Of a stretch of 64,000 bases of DNA, positions 16,224-23,891 are shown piece after piece. The notes under the pieces are model-generated. The model worked only from the letters and a program-made list of their open reading frames with translations, was not told where the DNA came from and searched no databases. The stretch comes from Streptomyces brasiliensis (GTDB lineage: Bacteria > Actinomycetota > Actinomycetes > Streptomycetales > Streptomycetaceae). The stretch covers positions 248,001-312,000 of the forward strand of contig NZ_BMQA01000008.1 in assembly GCF_014647875.1 (NCBI RefSeq), in the 5' to 3' direction. Each line of letters begins with the position of its first letter. Position 1 is the stretch's first letter. Both the position numbers and the translations under genes were made by a program.

Positions 16224-17606
16224 TCACACCTCGGCATAGCTGAGCTGCGGCTTCGCCTCTGCGGTGGCCCGGGCCGCGGCCCGGGTGGCCGGTCGGCGAA
16301 GGTATACGGCCCACGTGACCGCGAAGCAGGCGGCGTAGAAGACGAGGAAGGCGACGAACGCTCCCGTGCCGGAGCCGTAGGTCAGGAAGGACTGCCGGAA
16401 GGCGAGGTTGATGCCGACACCGCCGAGCGCGCCGACGGCCCCGATGAGCCCCATGGAGGCACCGGACAGCCGCCGCCCGTAGCTCGCGGCCTCCTCCCCC
16501 GCCATCCCCTCGGCGAGGGCCTTGGCCTGGAAGATTCCCGGGATCATCTTGTACGTCGACCCGTTCCCCAGCCCGCTGAGCGCGAACAGCACCACGAAGA
16601 CGACGACGAACAGGGGCAGCGACTTCCGCATGCTCGCGAAGACGAGGACGGCGGTGGCGGCGCCCATGCCGACGTAGTTCCAGAGGGTGATGCGGGCCCC
16701 GCCGTACCGGTCGGCGAGCCGGCCTCCGAGGGGCCGGACGAGGGAGCCGAGCAGCGGTCCGATGAAGGTGAGGTAGGCGGCCTGGAGCGGCGTACGCCCG
16801 AACTGGTTGGTCAGCACCTGCCCGAAGGCGAAGCTGTACCCGATGAAGGACCCGAACGTCCCGATGTACAGGAAGGACATGATCCACGTGTGGGCGTCCT
16901 TCGCGGCGTCCTGGGCGGCCCCGGTGTCGTTCCTGACGTTCTCGATGTTGTCCATGAACAGTGCGGCGAGGACGGCGGCGACGACGATCAGCGGGATGTA
17001 CACGCCGAGCAGCACACGCGGCCCGCCGCCGGCCCCGATGATCGCGAGGGCGACGAGCTGGATCACGGGGACGCCGACGTTCCCGCCACCGGCGTTGAGC
17101 CCGAGGGCCCACCCCTTTTTCTTCATCGGGAAGAAGGCGTTGATGTTGGTCATGGAGGAGGCGAAGTTGCCACCGCCGATGCCGGCGAGCAGCCCGACCC
17201 AGAGGAAGGTGCCGAAAGAGGTCCCGGGCTCCATGACGAGGAAGGCGGCGGCGGTGGGGGCGAGCAGCATGGTGGCGGAGACGACGGTCCAGTTCCGCCC
17301 ACCGAAGAGGGCGACGGCGAAGGTGTACGGCACCCGCACGACGGCACCGACGAGCGTCACCACGGACGTGAGCAGGAACTTGTCGGCGGGGGTGAGCCCG
17401 TACTCCGGGCCCGTGAAGAGCACCAGCACGGACCACAGGGTCCAGATCGAGAACCCGATGTGCTCGGAGAACACGGAGAAGAGGAGATTGCGGCGGGCGA
17501 CCTTCTCCCCGGTCTCCTCCCAGAAGGTCACGTCCTCCGGATCCCAGTGCTGGATCCAGCAGGCGCCCCTGCTCGGGGGTGAGGGAACAGTGCCAGCGGC
17601 TGTCAT
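16224..17606 (-). CDS. narK: nitrate/nitrite transporter NarK (MFS, NNP family)
   Basis: 460 residues with about twelve membrane segments. The nitrate signature of the NNP family is visible as GGGNFASSMTNINAFFP near residue 145, with a second Gly-rich stretch (NAGGGNVGVPVIQL) shortly after. It moves nitrate or nitrite across the membrane; older Streptomyces annotations call it nitrate extrusion protein. ATG at 17606 with GGAGG six bases upstream. It precedes nnaR, which regulates nitrate use, so the pair probably serves nitrate assimilation. Confidence 0.93.
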   Translation of the reverse strand: MTAAGTVPSPPSRGACWIQHWDPEDVTFWEETGEKVARRNLLFSVFSEHIGFSIWTLWSVLVLFTGPEYGLTPADKFLLTSVVTLVGAVVRVPYTFAVALFGGRNWTVVSATMLLAPTAAAFLVMEPGTSFGTFLWVGLLAGIGGGNFASSMTNINAFFPMKKKGWALGLNAGGGNVGVPVIQLVALAIIGAGGGPRVLLGVYIPLIVVAAVLAALFMDNIENVRNDTGAAQDAAKDAHTWIMSFLYIGTFGSFIGYSFAFGQVLTNQFGRTPLQAAYLTFIGPLLGSLVRPLGGRLADRYGGARITLWNYVGMGAATAVLVFASMRKSLPLFVVVFVVLFALSGLGNGSTYKMIPGIFQAKALAEGMAGEEAASYGRRLSGASMGLIGAVGALGGVGINLAFRQSFLTYGSGTGAFVAFLVFYAACFAVTWAVYLRRPATRAAARATAEAKPQLSYAEV

Positions 17607-17802
17607 GACGCCTCCACGGTGCTCCGGTGCTCGGGTGGTCCTTGCGGGGTGATGAATCCCGAAGGTAGGAAGCACGCGTTTCCACGCTGTGGCTGTGGGT
17701 GACTGGCAGGGAACGTTGCTCTCACCCCGGGCGAGCGGCGCTTGAGAGGTGAGGTGTCACCTGGAAGATCCGGTGCCACAGCGATCCCATGCGCCCGCGC
17801 AG

Positions 17803-18030
17803 CTACCCCTGCACGCGCTGCCGCCCGGCCCCCACCTCGAACCACAGCAGCTTGCCGGCCCCCCGGTCGAGCGGACCGCCATCGCCGATGGGCCAGCCGC
17901 CCCAGGAGTCGGCGTACTCCTGGACGAGACACAGCCCCCGTCCGCCGTCGGCGTGCACCAGAGCGGGCGGTACACGGTCTTCGGGCGGAGCAGGCGGGTT
18001 GCGCGTCGCCCTGGTCATCCACATCCCCAC
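17803..18030 (-). pseudogene. C-terminal remnant of an HATPase-type (anti-sigma-like) ATP-binding protein
   Basis: About 75 codons ending DGGRGLCLVQEYADSWGGW...GAGKLLWFEVG, the usual C-terminal box of the small Streptomyces ATP-binding regulators (G-R-G-L-x-L-V ... D-x-W-G ... G-K-x-x-W). The rest of the ATP-binding fold is absent. The 5' part runs directly into the DUF5753 remnant on the other strand, so both genes appear to have lost their starts in one deletion. Confidence 0.65.
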
Positions 18031-18518
18031 CCTCCTTCAGACCACCGACCACGCCCGTGCGCTCTTCCGTACGGTCTTCCCCCCCGCTTCAGCAGTACGA
18101 GATCGAGCACCGTCTCACCCACCGCAACAAGCGGCAGGGCATCCTGCACCGGGACAATCCCACCCCCTATACGGCAACCGTTCACGAGGCGGCGCTCAGA
18201 ATGGGATTCGGCGGCCGACACTTCGCAGCCGCGCAGCTCAAGCGCTTCATCGACATGAATGAGCTCGACCATGTCACGGTCCGCGCCATCCCTTTCGGTA
18301 AGGCGAGTTTCCACGGCACCGGGCAAGGCATCGACTACGTCAGGGACGCGGTTCCACAACTCGACACCGTTCAGCTGGACGCCCATCACGGCTGTGAATT
18401 CCTGGACAGTGAAGCGCAGTTGAGTAACTGCCGATCAGCGGCCCACCACATGGAAGGGAGCGCCCTGAGCCCCGAAGCACCCCGCGACCTCATCCAGCGC
18501 ATCGCACACGACCTCTGA
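18008..18518 (+). pseudogene. XRE/DUF5753 regulator, truncated and frameshifted
   Basis: The N-terminal helix-turn-helix is missing. The DUF5753 domain begins in one frame as HIPTLLQTTDHARALFRTVFP (compare the family's LVPGLLQTEDYARALF) and continues from about 18090 in another frame as EIEHRLTHRNKRQGILHRDN, then FIDMNELDHVTVRAIPFG and LSPEAPRDLIQRIAHDL, the usual ending. One frameshift near 18085 and loss of the 5' end make it non-functional. The DUF397 remnant follows after 11 bases, the normal pairing. Confidence 0.75.
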
Positions 18519-18529
18519 GAGGAACCGAA

Positions 18530-18799
18530 ATGTCCACGCACCACTGACAGAAGTCCACGTACGGCGGCGACTCCTCCAGCTTCGTCGAGATAGCCGTCGC
18601 CACGGCCACGATCCACATCCGCAACTCGAAGAAAACCGACGGCCCTCGCCTCACCGTTACGCACACCACCTGGGCCAGCTTCGTCTCGTACGTAGATGCG
18701 CCGTCGCCTTCACCTTGCCGCTGCCCCCATTCCATCGAGCGAACGGTGACTCACGGCGTGGCGTCGAGGCTGACACGAATCCACCAATTGCCGCCCTAG
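18530..18799 (+). pseudogene. DUF397 gene interrupted by TGA at the conserved tryptophan
   Basis: A good ribosome site (GAGAGGAACCGAA) precedes the ATG at 18530. The frame reads MSTHH, TGA at 18545-18547, then QKSTYGGDSSSFVEIA, IHIRNSKK and TTWASFVSYV. DUF397 proteins have W-x-KSSYS...CVEVA at this point, so the TGA replaces the invariant Trp. The frame then stays open to the TAG at 18799, beyond the usual domain end near 18700. DUF397 proteins partner DUF5753 regulators in Streptomyces development. Confidence 0.75.
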
Positions 18800-18840
18800 A
18801 CTGGGTCTTCGAAGCTGAGCAGCGCCGGGTCAGGTGTCAA

Positions 18841-19485
18841 TCAGGGGGCGAGGCGAACCCCGGCTCGCCGTGCGCGCTCGACGGCATCGAGTGAGGTTTT
18901 GTTCTGACCAGGGATGCCGGGGTTCGCGGCAAGTTGGAAGAGCAGGAAGAGACGCCGCGGGCCAGGCACCGCGATGACTCCAGCAAAACGCACATCACCA
19001 GCAAACCAAACCTCGGCGACCTGCCTGGTCTTGTCGGTCTCGTAGCCCCGCCCGAGACGACGCCGCCACCAGGCGGAACGGGCATGCCCGTGGAGAACAA
19101 TCGGGACGAGGCTCTCCGGCTGGTCAGGATCAGGGAAAGCCAGCCATACGTCACCGAGCTTTGCTCCGGTTATCTGTCCGATACCGCTCTTGGGTGTCCT
19201 GTGCACCTGCCACGGATACACCCTCAGGATTCGGCGAGCCTGAACAGCCGACACGATGTACCGGCGCTGAAGCACCGTGCGGTACAGCGCATACACGGCA
19301 ACGGGCAACATGAACCACATCGACCACTGACCGAGCAGGATCATGAGCACGAAGCTGCCAACAGACACCACGGGCCAGACAATCTGGCCGACCACAGCCG
19401 AGGTGAACAACTTCGACCATGTGCGCTGCGTAGCCACGTCGTCCCAGGCGCAAGCAGCATGAGCGGGATTCTGCGCACGCGCCAT
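18841..19485 (-). CDS. membrane protein of unknown function, last gene of the type VII-like operon
   Basis: 214 residues with two membrane segments at about 32-52 and 54-74 (QIVWPVVSVGSFVLMILLG, WSMWFMLPVAVYALY). A cytoplasmic domain with basic and aromatic patches follows (RRILRVYPWQVHR, WWRRRLGRGYETDK). No catalytic motif is recognised. It starts one base after the preceding stop, so it belongs to the four-gene chain 21848-18841. Base composition is less GC-biased than the flanking core genes, which fits an accessory origin. Confidence 0.75.
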   Translation of the reverse strand: MARAQNPAHAACAWDDVATQRTWSKLFTSAVVGQIVWPVVSVGSFVLMILLGQWSMWFMLPVAVYALYRTVLQRRYIVSAVQARRILRVYPWQVHRTPKSGIGQITGAKLGDVWLAFPDPDQPESLVPIVLHGHARSAWWRRRLGRGYETDKTRQVAEVWFAGDVRFAGVIAVPGPRRLFLLFQLAANPGIPGQNKTSLDAVERARRAGVRLAP

Positions 19486-19486
19486 G

Positions 19487-20152
19487 TCACACCCCTTCCC
19501 GGTTCGCAGTCAGCGGGTCCTCGAACGTGACCATGCGGGCCACCTCCCGTAGCAGGTTGCGGTAGTGGTCTGCGCGGTGCGTCGCCGTCGCCGATAGGCT
19601 CAAAATCGCCAGCTTCGTTGCCTCCGGGTATGGAATATGCACGGTCACCTGGAGAAGCTCCTGTGCCGTGCCCACTACCTGATGATTCACCAAGGTCTCG
19701 TTGAGAGAAGCCGGACCACAGGGCAGATCGAGAACCTCAACAAACCGGGCATCGGGCGTTCCAGCGGCAAGGCGGGAAACCGTGACGCCACGCGGCGCCC
19801 AAGAGGTCTCCCGCCAGCCGAGCGTGAAGAGCGAAGGCAACACGCCTCCGTCACCCTCGTCATCCCGATGCAAGCCCATCGAACAGTGGACCACACCGCC
19901 GTGTGACAGAAGACGGAGCATGCGCTGTACAGGAGCAAGCAATGCGAGGATTTGCCGACGTTCCTCGGAAGAATGTGAAGAATCCACGAGTGCACTTACC
20001 GCGTTCAGCTTGTCTCCCTCTTCGCCAAGCCCCTGTCGTGATTGGACAAGTTCGCGAAGGGGAAGCGCGATGAAGCCAGCGGGCAGGACGAACCAGATGT
20101 CCGCGTCCGGCACCCTGGCAGAGGAGTCGATGACGATCGTGTCCGGGCTCAT
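19487..20152 (-). CDS. unknown protein of the type VII-like operon
   Basis: 221 residues, no signal peptide or membrane segment. It opens with a possible substrate-like domain (DADIWFVLPAGFIALPLRELV); the middle has HGGVVHCSMGLHRDDEG and the C-terminus is helical. I do not recognise the family. The ATG overlaps the stop of the 461-residue gene (ATGA), so the two are co-translated. It could be a specific chaperone or immunity-like partner of the secreted protein; that is inference from position only. Confidence 0.7.
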   Translation of the reverse strand: MSPDTIVIDSSARVPDADIWFVLPAGFIALPLRELVQSRQGLGEEGDKLNAVSALVDSSHSSEERRQILALLAPVQRMLRLLSHGGVVHCSMGLHRDDEGDGGVLPSLFTLGWRETSWAPRGVTVSRLAAGTPDARFVEVLDLPCGPASLNETLVNHQVVGTAQELLQVTVHIPYPEATKLAILSLSATATHRADHYRNLLREVARMVTFEDPLTANREGV

Positions 20153-21534
20153 GACGCAGCCGCCACTCCTGTGAACAAGTAATGCAGGACACTTGCCGTG
20201 GCCGACCCATCGATCGTCGCGGTCCGCACTCCGTCCAAGGTGGACGTGATCGCCTTTGCAGTATCACCGTCACCACCCAGGGAGTCGTAGGCGCTGCCGA
20301 CCACTCCGTACACGGCCGTGCCAGCTCCAAGCCACGTCGCAGTGGTCTCCACGGCAGGCAGGACATCTCCCGTGCGCGCGCCAAAGACGTTCACTCGCTC
20401 CAGCAGGCTCGGTGCGCTGGAGATGGCCTGAGCCTCCTCCCGGATCGAAGATCCAACCGTCGCGACTCTCTGTCCCACAGTGAGCGCCCCCTCTGCCGAC
20501 CGTGCAGCGGCAGTTAAGGCTTCAGGGGCCTTCATCAGCCCTTTTGTCGCCGCGCCAAGTCCAGGAACGACCCCGAGCGTGTCACCAGCTACGGAAATCG
20601 CGTTGCTCCAGAAGTCCGCGTCGAACTCCTGCTTCGAAATCCCGTCCTTGAGGGACGCCCACACCTCATCGTCCTTGAGGCGAAGGGCCAGCGCCGTCCC
20701 GCTCAACGCCGCAGCGGCCACCATAAGAAGCGGCACGGCAAGCGGACCAGTCGCAAAAATTGCAATCAGGCCCAGAACGGCTGCTACGCCGCTGAGAATG
20801 TCCGGCAGGTTGTCAGTTAGCCAGTCCGTGAACTTGTCCCAAGCTCCCGGCTCCTGCGGTGCCAGCTTCTTCGTGGCGTCGTGGATCTTCCCTGCCCGGT
20901 ACCGCGCCTTCTCCTCGTGCTCTTCGGCCAACTTCTTCGCCTTGGCGATGATTCTGTCGAGGTCGGCCTGGGCGTTCTCCACCGCTGTGTTCGCGTGGGT
21001 CAGGATCTTTTGTGCGTCGTCGTGTGACGGGCCCTTCTTGTCCAGGTCAGGGTTGTCCTTGGCCTTGGTCGCGTGGCCCTTCGCCTTGTCCAGGGTGTCC
21101 CTGGCGTCCCGGGCGTCCTCGTCCAGGCGCTTGCCGCGGCGCTGGAAGTCGTCGAGTTCGCCCTCCCAGCGCTCCAGTTGCCTGGCCGCCTTGGTGATGG
21201 AATGCGCCGCGTTCTTGAGGTTGAGCGCCAGCGGGCCGCCCTGCAACTCTTCCCGGAAGGCCACCGCCGCGTCGCCCTTCCAGTAGCTGCCCTCCATCAG
21301 CTTCGTGACCAGGCCGTGCGTCTCACCCAGGACCTTGGCGCAGGACGCGAGTTTCTTGTGCAGGTCACGCACCGTCTCCGTACTCCCCGGCACCGGGTTG
21401 AAACCCAGGTGCGTGTACGGGTTCGGCAGTTGCTGGCCGTACGGGTTCGACTTCAGCCCCTGCGGGAGGTCAGCATTGTCACGGGCCGGCGACGAGGGAT
21501 ACGGATCGGCCTCGACTCCCGGAGTAACCGTCAC
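20149..21534 (-). CDS. putative type VII-secreted helical protein with central hydrophobic segment
   Basis: 461 residues. A Pro/Tyr-rich leader (about 1-50; SNPYGQQLPNPYTHLGFNPV) is followed by a long helical, charged region (about 50-235), with the WXG100-like turn SYWKGDAAVAFREEL near residue 87 and heptad-like EELDDF/LDEDARDARDTLDKA stretches. Two hydrophobic helices sit near 245-290. A Gly/Ala-rich C-terminus has no toxin motif I recognise. The pattern matches proteins annotated in Streptomyces as putative type VII-secreted. The GTG overlaps the WXG100-like gene's stop, a typical pairing. Confidence 0.75.
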   Translation of the reverse strand: MTVTPGVEADPYPSSPARDNADLPQGLKSNPYGQQLPNPYTHLGFNPVPGSTETVRDLHKKLASCAKVLGETHGLVTKLMEGSYWKGDAAVAFREELQGGPLALNLKNAAHSITKAARQLERWEGELDDFQRRGKRLDEDARDARDTLDKAKGHATKAKDNPDLDKKGPSHDDAQKILTHANTAVENAQADLDRIIAKAKKLAEEHEEKARYRAGKIHDATKKLAPQEPGAWDKFTDWLTDNLPDILSGVAAVLGLIAIFATGPLAVPLLMVAAAALSGTALALRLKDDEVWASLKDGISKQEFDADFWSNAISVAGDTLGVVPGLGAATKGLMKAPEALTAAARSAEGALTVGQRVATVGSSIREEAQAISSAPSLLERVNVFGARTGDVLPAVETTATWLGAGTAVYGVVGSAYDSLGGDGDTAKAITSTLDGVRTATIDGSATASVLHYLFTGVAAAS

Positions 21535-21848
21535 TTTCCCGCCCCGCTCTTGGCGTGCTTGCCCTTCCTCAGCGCCTCTTCCAGCGCCTTGTCGACCTCG
21601 TTATAGCTGTCCTTGCTCTGACCGATGATTTTCGCGAGGTTCTCGGTCTGCTCACCGATCTGCTCGGTGCCGTACTTCCAGTCCTCCTGGAAGTCCTCAC
21701 ACGCCGAGTCCAGGTCGTCGGTACCGAGGCCGGTGACCGTCGCTTCGCCAAGTGCCTTGCGCAGGCCCTTCAATGAGTCGCTCGACTTGTTCAGCAACTT
21801 CATGAAGTGCTTCAACTCGTCATCATCGACGGCCAGTCGGTCAGCCAC
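21531..21848 (-). CDS. small WXG100/ESX-like protein
   Basis: 105 residues from the GTG at 21848 (VADRLAVDDDELKHF), with GGGAA just upstream; later starts are possible. Helix-turn-helix pattern with DDLDSACEDFQEDWKYGTEQIGE at the turn: a W-x-x-G variant of the WXG motif. A second helix (LAKIIGQSKDSYNEVD) ends in a lysine-rich tail. Such proteins usually form a helical-bundle partner for a larger substrate of type VII secretion. It is the first gene of a chain of four overlapping or abutting genes. No EccC-like ATPase is adjacent; the nearest candidate is at 43873. Confidence 0.75.
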   Translation of the reverse strand: MADRLAVDDDELKHFMKLLNKSSDSLKGLRKALGEATVTGLGTDDLDSACEDFQEDWKYGTEQIGEQTENLAKIIGQSKDSYNEVDKALEEALRKGKHAKSGAGK

Positions 21849-21908
21849 GGCTTCCCGTTCCCCTCTCCCACGCGCATGGATACGGAACGAAGCTATCCGC
21901 TTACGGCA

Positions 21909-21947
21909 GGACCTGGCGAGTCGCATCCGCGTCACCTCGCCAGGTCC
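21909..21947 (-). terminator. hairpin after the secreted-protein gene
   Basis: Twelve-bp arms GGACCTGGCGAG and CTCGCCAGGTCC with a 15-base loop, 25 bases past the stop at 21972. It would separate the two-gene unit 23653-21972 from the four-gene unit starting at 21848. Confidence 0.75.
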
Positions 21948-21971
21948 ACCCAGCACAGTGTCAGACCCGTC

Positions 21972-23009
21972 TTACCGGTTGACGGACTGAATCTCCTGCA
22001 CCACCACATCCTGGTCGGTCCCGAACGTGCCGTCATCCAAGGGCCCACCGGTCCCGCCGGTTCCCGTCCACTGGATCTTCCAGGTCAGCGTTACCTTGAG
22101 CTGGTAGGAACCGTTGCCCGACGAGCGTAGGTATTTCACCCCACAGGGTGGCGTCTTGTCGGCCTTGCCCTTGGCGTACGGCTCGCCGATCTTGTCGTTG
22201 GTGAGCTGACAGACACCCGACGCCGGGTAGGTCACCGCGTCCGAGGTGCCGGGGTCGATCTTGAGGGAGACCGGTTCCGCGGTGGTCGTCGCCGAGATGC
22301 CCAGCACGGGTACCGAAGCGGTGACCGAGACCGGCTTGAACTGCGCGCCGTCCAGCCAAGCCCAGGTGGGGAGGTTGACCTTGGTCGTGTCGGCGGGAGC
22401 CAGTGTCACCTTTGTGCTGGGGACACGGATCTCTTTGTAGGCAAGCTGGGCGAGGATCTCCGGAGTTACCGCGTTCTCGATGTCCGGCGGCGGAGGATCG
22501 CCCTTGTCCACCCAGAAGATGGGCTTGTTGCACTTGTCCCAGCCAGGCGGGAACGTCTCGTCGACGTACGAGTCCCACCAGTAGCCCTCGCCGTCCTTGT
22601 CCTGATTGAAATCCTTGTAGGGGTGGCCGTTGACGTACCGGTCACGCTGACTGGAATCCCACTCGTAACCGGTCGACTCGGCCCCCCAGATCGGCTCAAG
22701 GTACGCCTTGAGTTGGGCGGGTGTGTATTTGGGGGCGTACCAGCAGGCTGGTGGGGTCCAGGAGGTAGTGGAGGTGATGGGACCTACGGAGTTGCCGGAG
22801 CCGTTGTTGGAGCGGTCGAAGACGATACCGCCGGCTGTCGCGTTCAGCGTGTTGCCATCGACACCGCCTGACGTCTCCCCGCTGGGCGGCGGCGTCTGGG
22901 CACCGCCCCCGATCTTGTTGTCAGCCATGGCGGGTGCGGCACCCGCCATGATCGAGCCGATCAGCGACAGTACGATCAACGACCGCGAACTGGCTGTCAG
23001 GGCTGGCAC
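21972..23009 (-). CDS. secreted protein of unknown function, next to the type VII-like operon
   Basis: 345 residues with a signal peptide: a hydrophobic core LIVLSLIGSIMAGAAPAMA and probable cleavage after AMA-DN. The mature part is Trp/Pro-rich (TSTTSWTPPACWYAPKYTP, GEGYWWDSYVDETFPPGWD), with four cysteines that could pair, and a C-terminal beta-rich region (YQLKVTLTWKIQW). The family is not recognised, but this composition recurs beside Streptomyces WXG100 genes. The GTG lies 13 bases inside the preceding lipoprotein gene, with GGGGGAG upstream, so the two are co-translated. Confidence 0.8.
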   Translation of the reverse strand: MPALTASSRSLIVLSLIGSIMAGAAPAMADNKIGGGAQTPPPSGETSGGVDGNTLNATAGGIVFDRSNNGSGNSVGPITSTTSWTPPACWYAPKYTPAQLKAYLEPIWGAESTGYEWDSSQRDRYVNGHPYKDFNQDKDGEGYWWDSYVDETFPPGWDKCNKPIFWVDKGDPPPPDIENAVTPEILAQLAYKEIRVPSTKVTLAPADTTKVNLPTWAWLDGAQFKPVSVTASVPVLGISATTTAEPVSLKIDPGTSDAVTYPASGVCQLTNDKIGEPYAKGKADKTPPCGVKYLRSSGNGSYQLKVTLTWKIQWTGTGGTGGPLDDGTFGTDQDVVVQEIQSVNR

Positions 23010-23653
23010 TTGGAGCTCCCCCTCCGTGAAAGAAGCTTCTCGACGACCCAGACGCCCTTGTCGTTCTTCTGCAACAGGGTGCTGTAGAGGACATAGCTGT
23101 TCTTGGTGGCTGGAGTCTTGTCGACCTTCTTCGTCTTCAAGTAGAGGTCGTACGCCTTGCCCTGGTCCTCGCAGTACACGAGCGACGCCTTGCTGGGGCT
23201 GCTGACGTCCGCCACCGCGTCGTAGTAGCGGTAGCTGCCGGTCGTCCGAGCCTTCGCCTTTACGTACGCCTCGATGAACTGCTGGGTCTGAGCTGCTGCT
23301 TCACCCTCGTAGTAATACCGGTATGCCTTGTCGAGCGGATTCTGATTCGCGATGGCGAGATCCACCGCCTTAATGGACTCCTCACTGTCCGCCAGAACAG
23401 CGTCCTTGTCCTTGTCCCCGGTCTTGGGCCAGTCGAACGTGTAGGACAGATCCGCCGGCAGCTCGATCTTCGGTCGCCCCGCTGCCGGCGGAGCCGAGGC
23501 GCTGGGCGAAGTCGGCGTCTCGTTCCCGGTGTCCGCCCCCGCGATCTTGTCCTTCGTCTTCGCGTCGCCGTCACCCCCGCCACATCCGGCGAGCAGAAGT
23601 ACGGCCGTCGCACCGGCGGCGGCTGTCGTGAGCAGGCGGGAACGGCGGGTCAC
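22997..23653 (-). CDS. lipoprotein of unknown function
   Basis: 218 residues from the GTG at 23653, with AGGAG six bases upstream. Signal peptide with lipobox LLAGC near residue 24, then a Gly/Asp and Pro/Ser linker, then a compact domain (IELPADLSYTFDWPKTGDKDKD, AYRYYYEGEAAAQTQQFIEAYVKA, YYDAVADV...SLVYCEDQGKAYDL) ending near a second cysteine. The shape resembles NTF2-like small-domain lipoproteins, but I cannot assign it. It is expected on the outer face of the membrane and co-expressed with the secreted 345-residue protein. Confidence 0.8.
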   Translation of the reverse strand: MTRRSRLLTTAAAGATAVLLLAGCGGGDGDAKTKDKIAGADTGNETPTSPSASAPPAAGRPKIELPADLSYTFDWPKTGDKDKDAVLADSEESIKAVDLAIANQNPLDKAYRYYYEGEAAAQTQQFIEAYVKAKARTTGSYRYYDAVADVSSPSKASLVYCEDQGKAYDLYLKTKKVDKTPATKNSYVLYSTLLQKNDKGVWVVEKLLSRRGSSKCQP

Positions 23654-23891
23654 GGTGGGCTCCTGGTGGGGCGGTTGGGTTCTGAGAAGCAGCCGATACG
23701 GTAGCCGGATCCGCCGCGACCACACCAGTGCGAACCCCGCCGCCCTGCCCGCGCATTGCTCGCACAGCGGGGCAAAGCGTCGGCAACTGGCGGGAGCGGA
23801 CGCCGAGTTGATTACCGTTCCGTGACATCGCAACAGCTCAGCGTCGCCGAGGGTCGACGCCCCAGCAAAAGTCCCCCGGCGCCGCCCGGCG

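Noticed and set aside
17607..17802. GlnR box upstream of narK or nnaR
   Set aside because: GTCAC and GAAAC half-sites occur upstream of narK, but their spacing (21 bases) does not fit the 11-base step of the GlnR pattern, and the nnaR leader gives only partial matches. Control by GlnR is expected from the family but I could not place a site.
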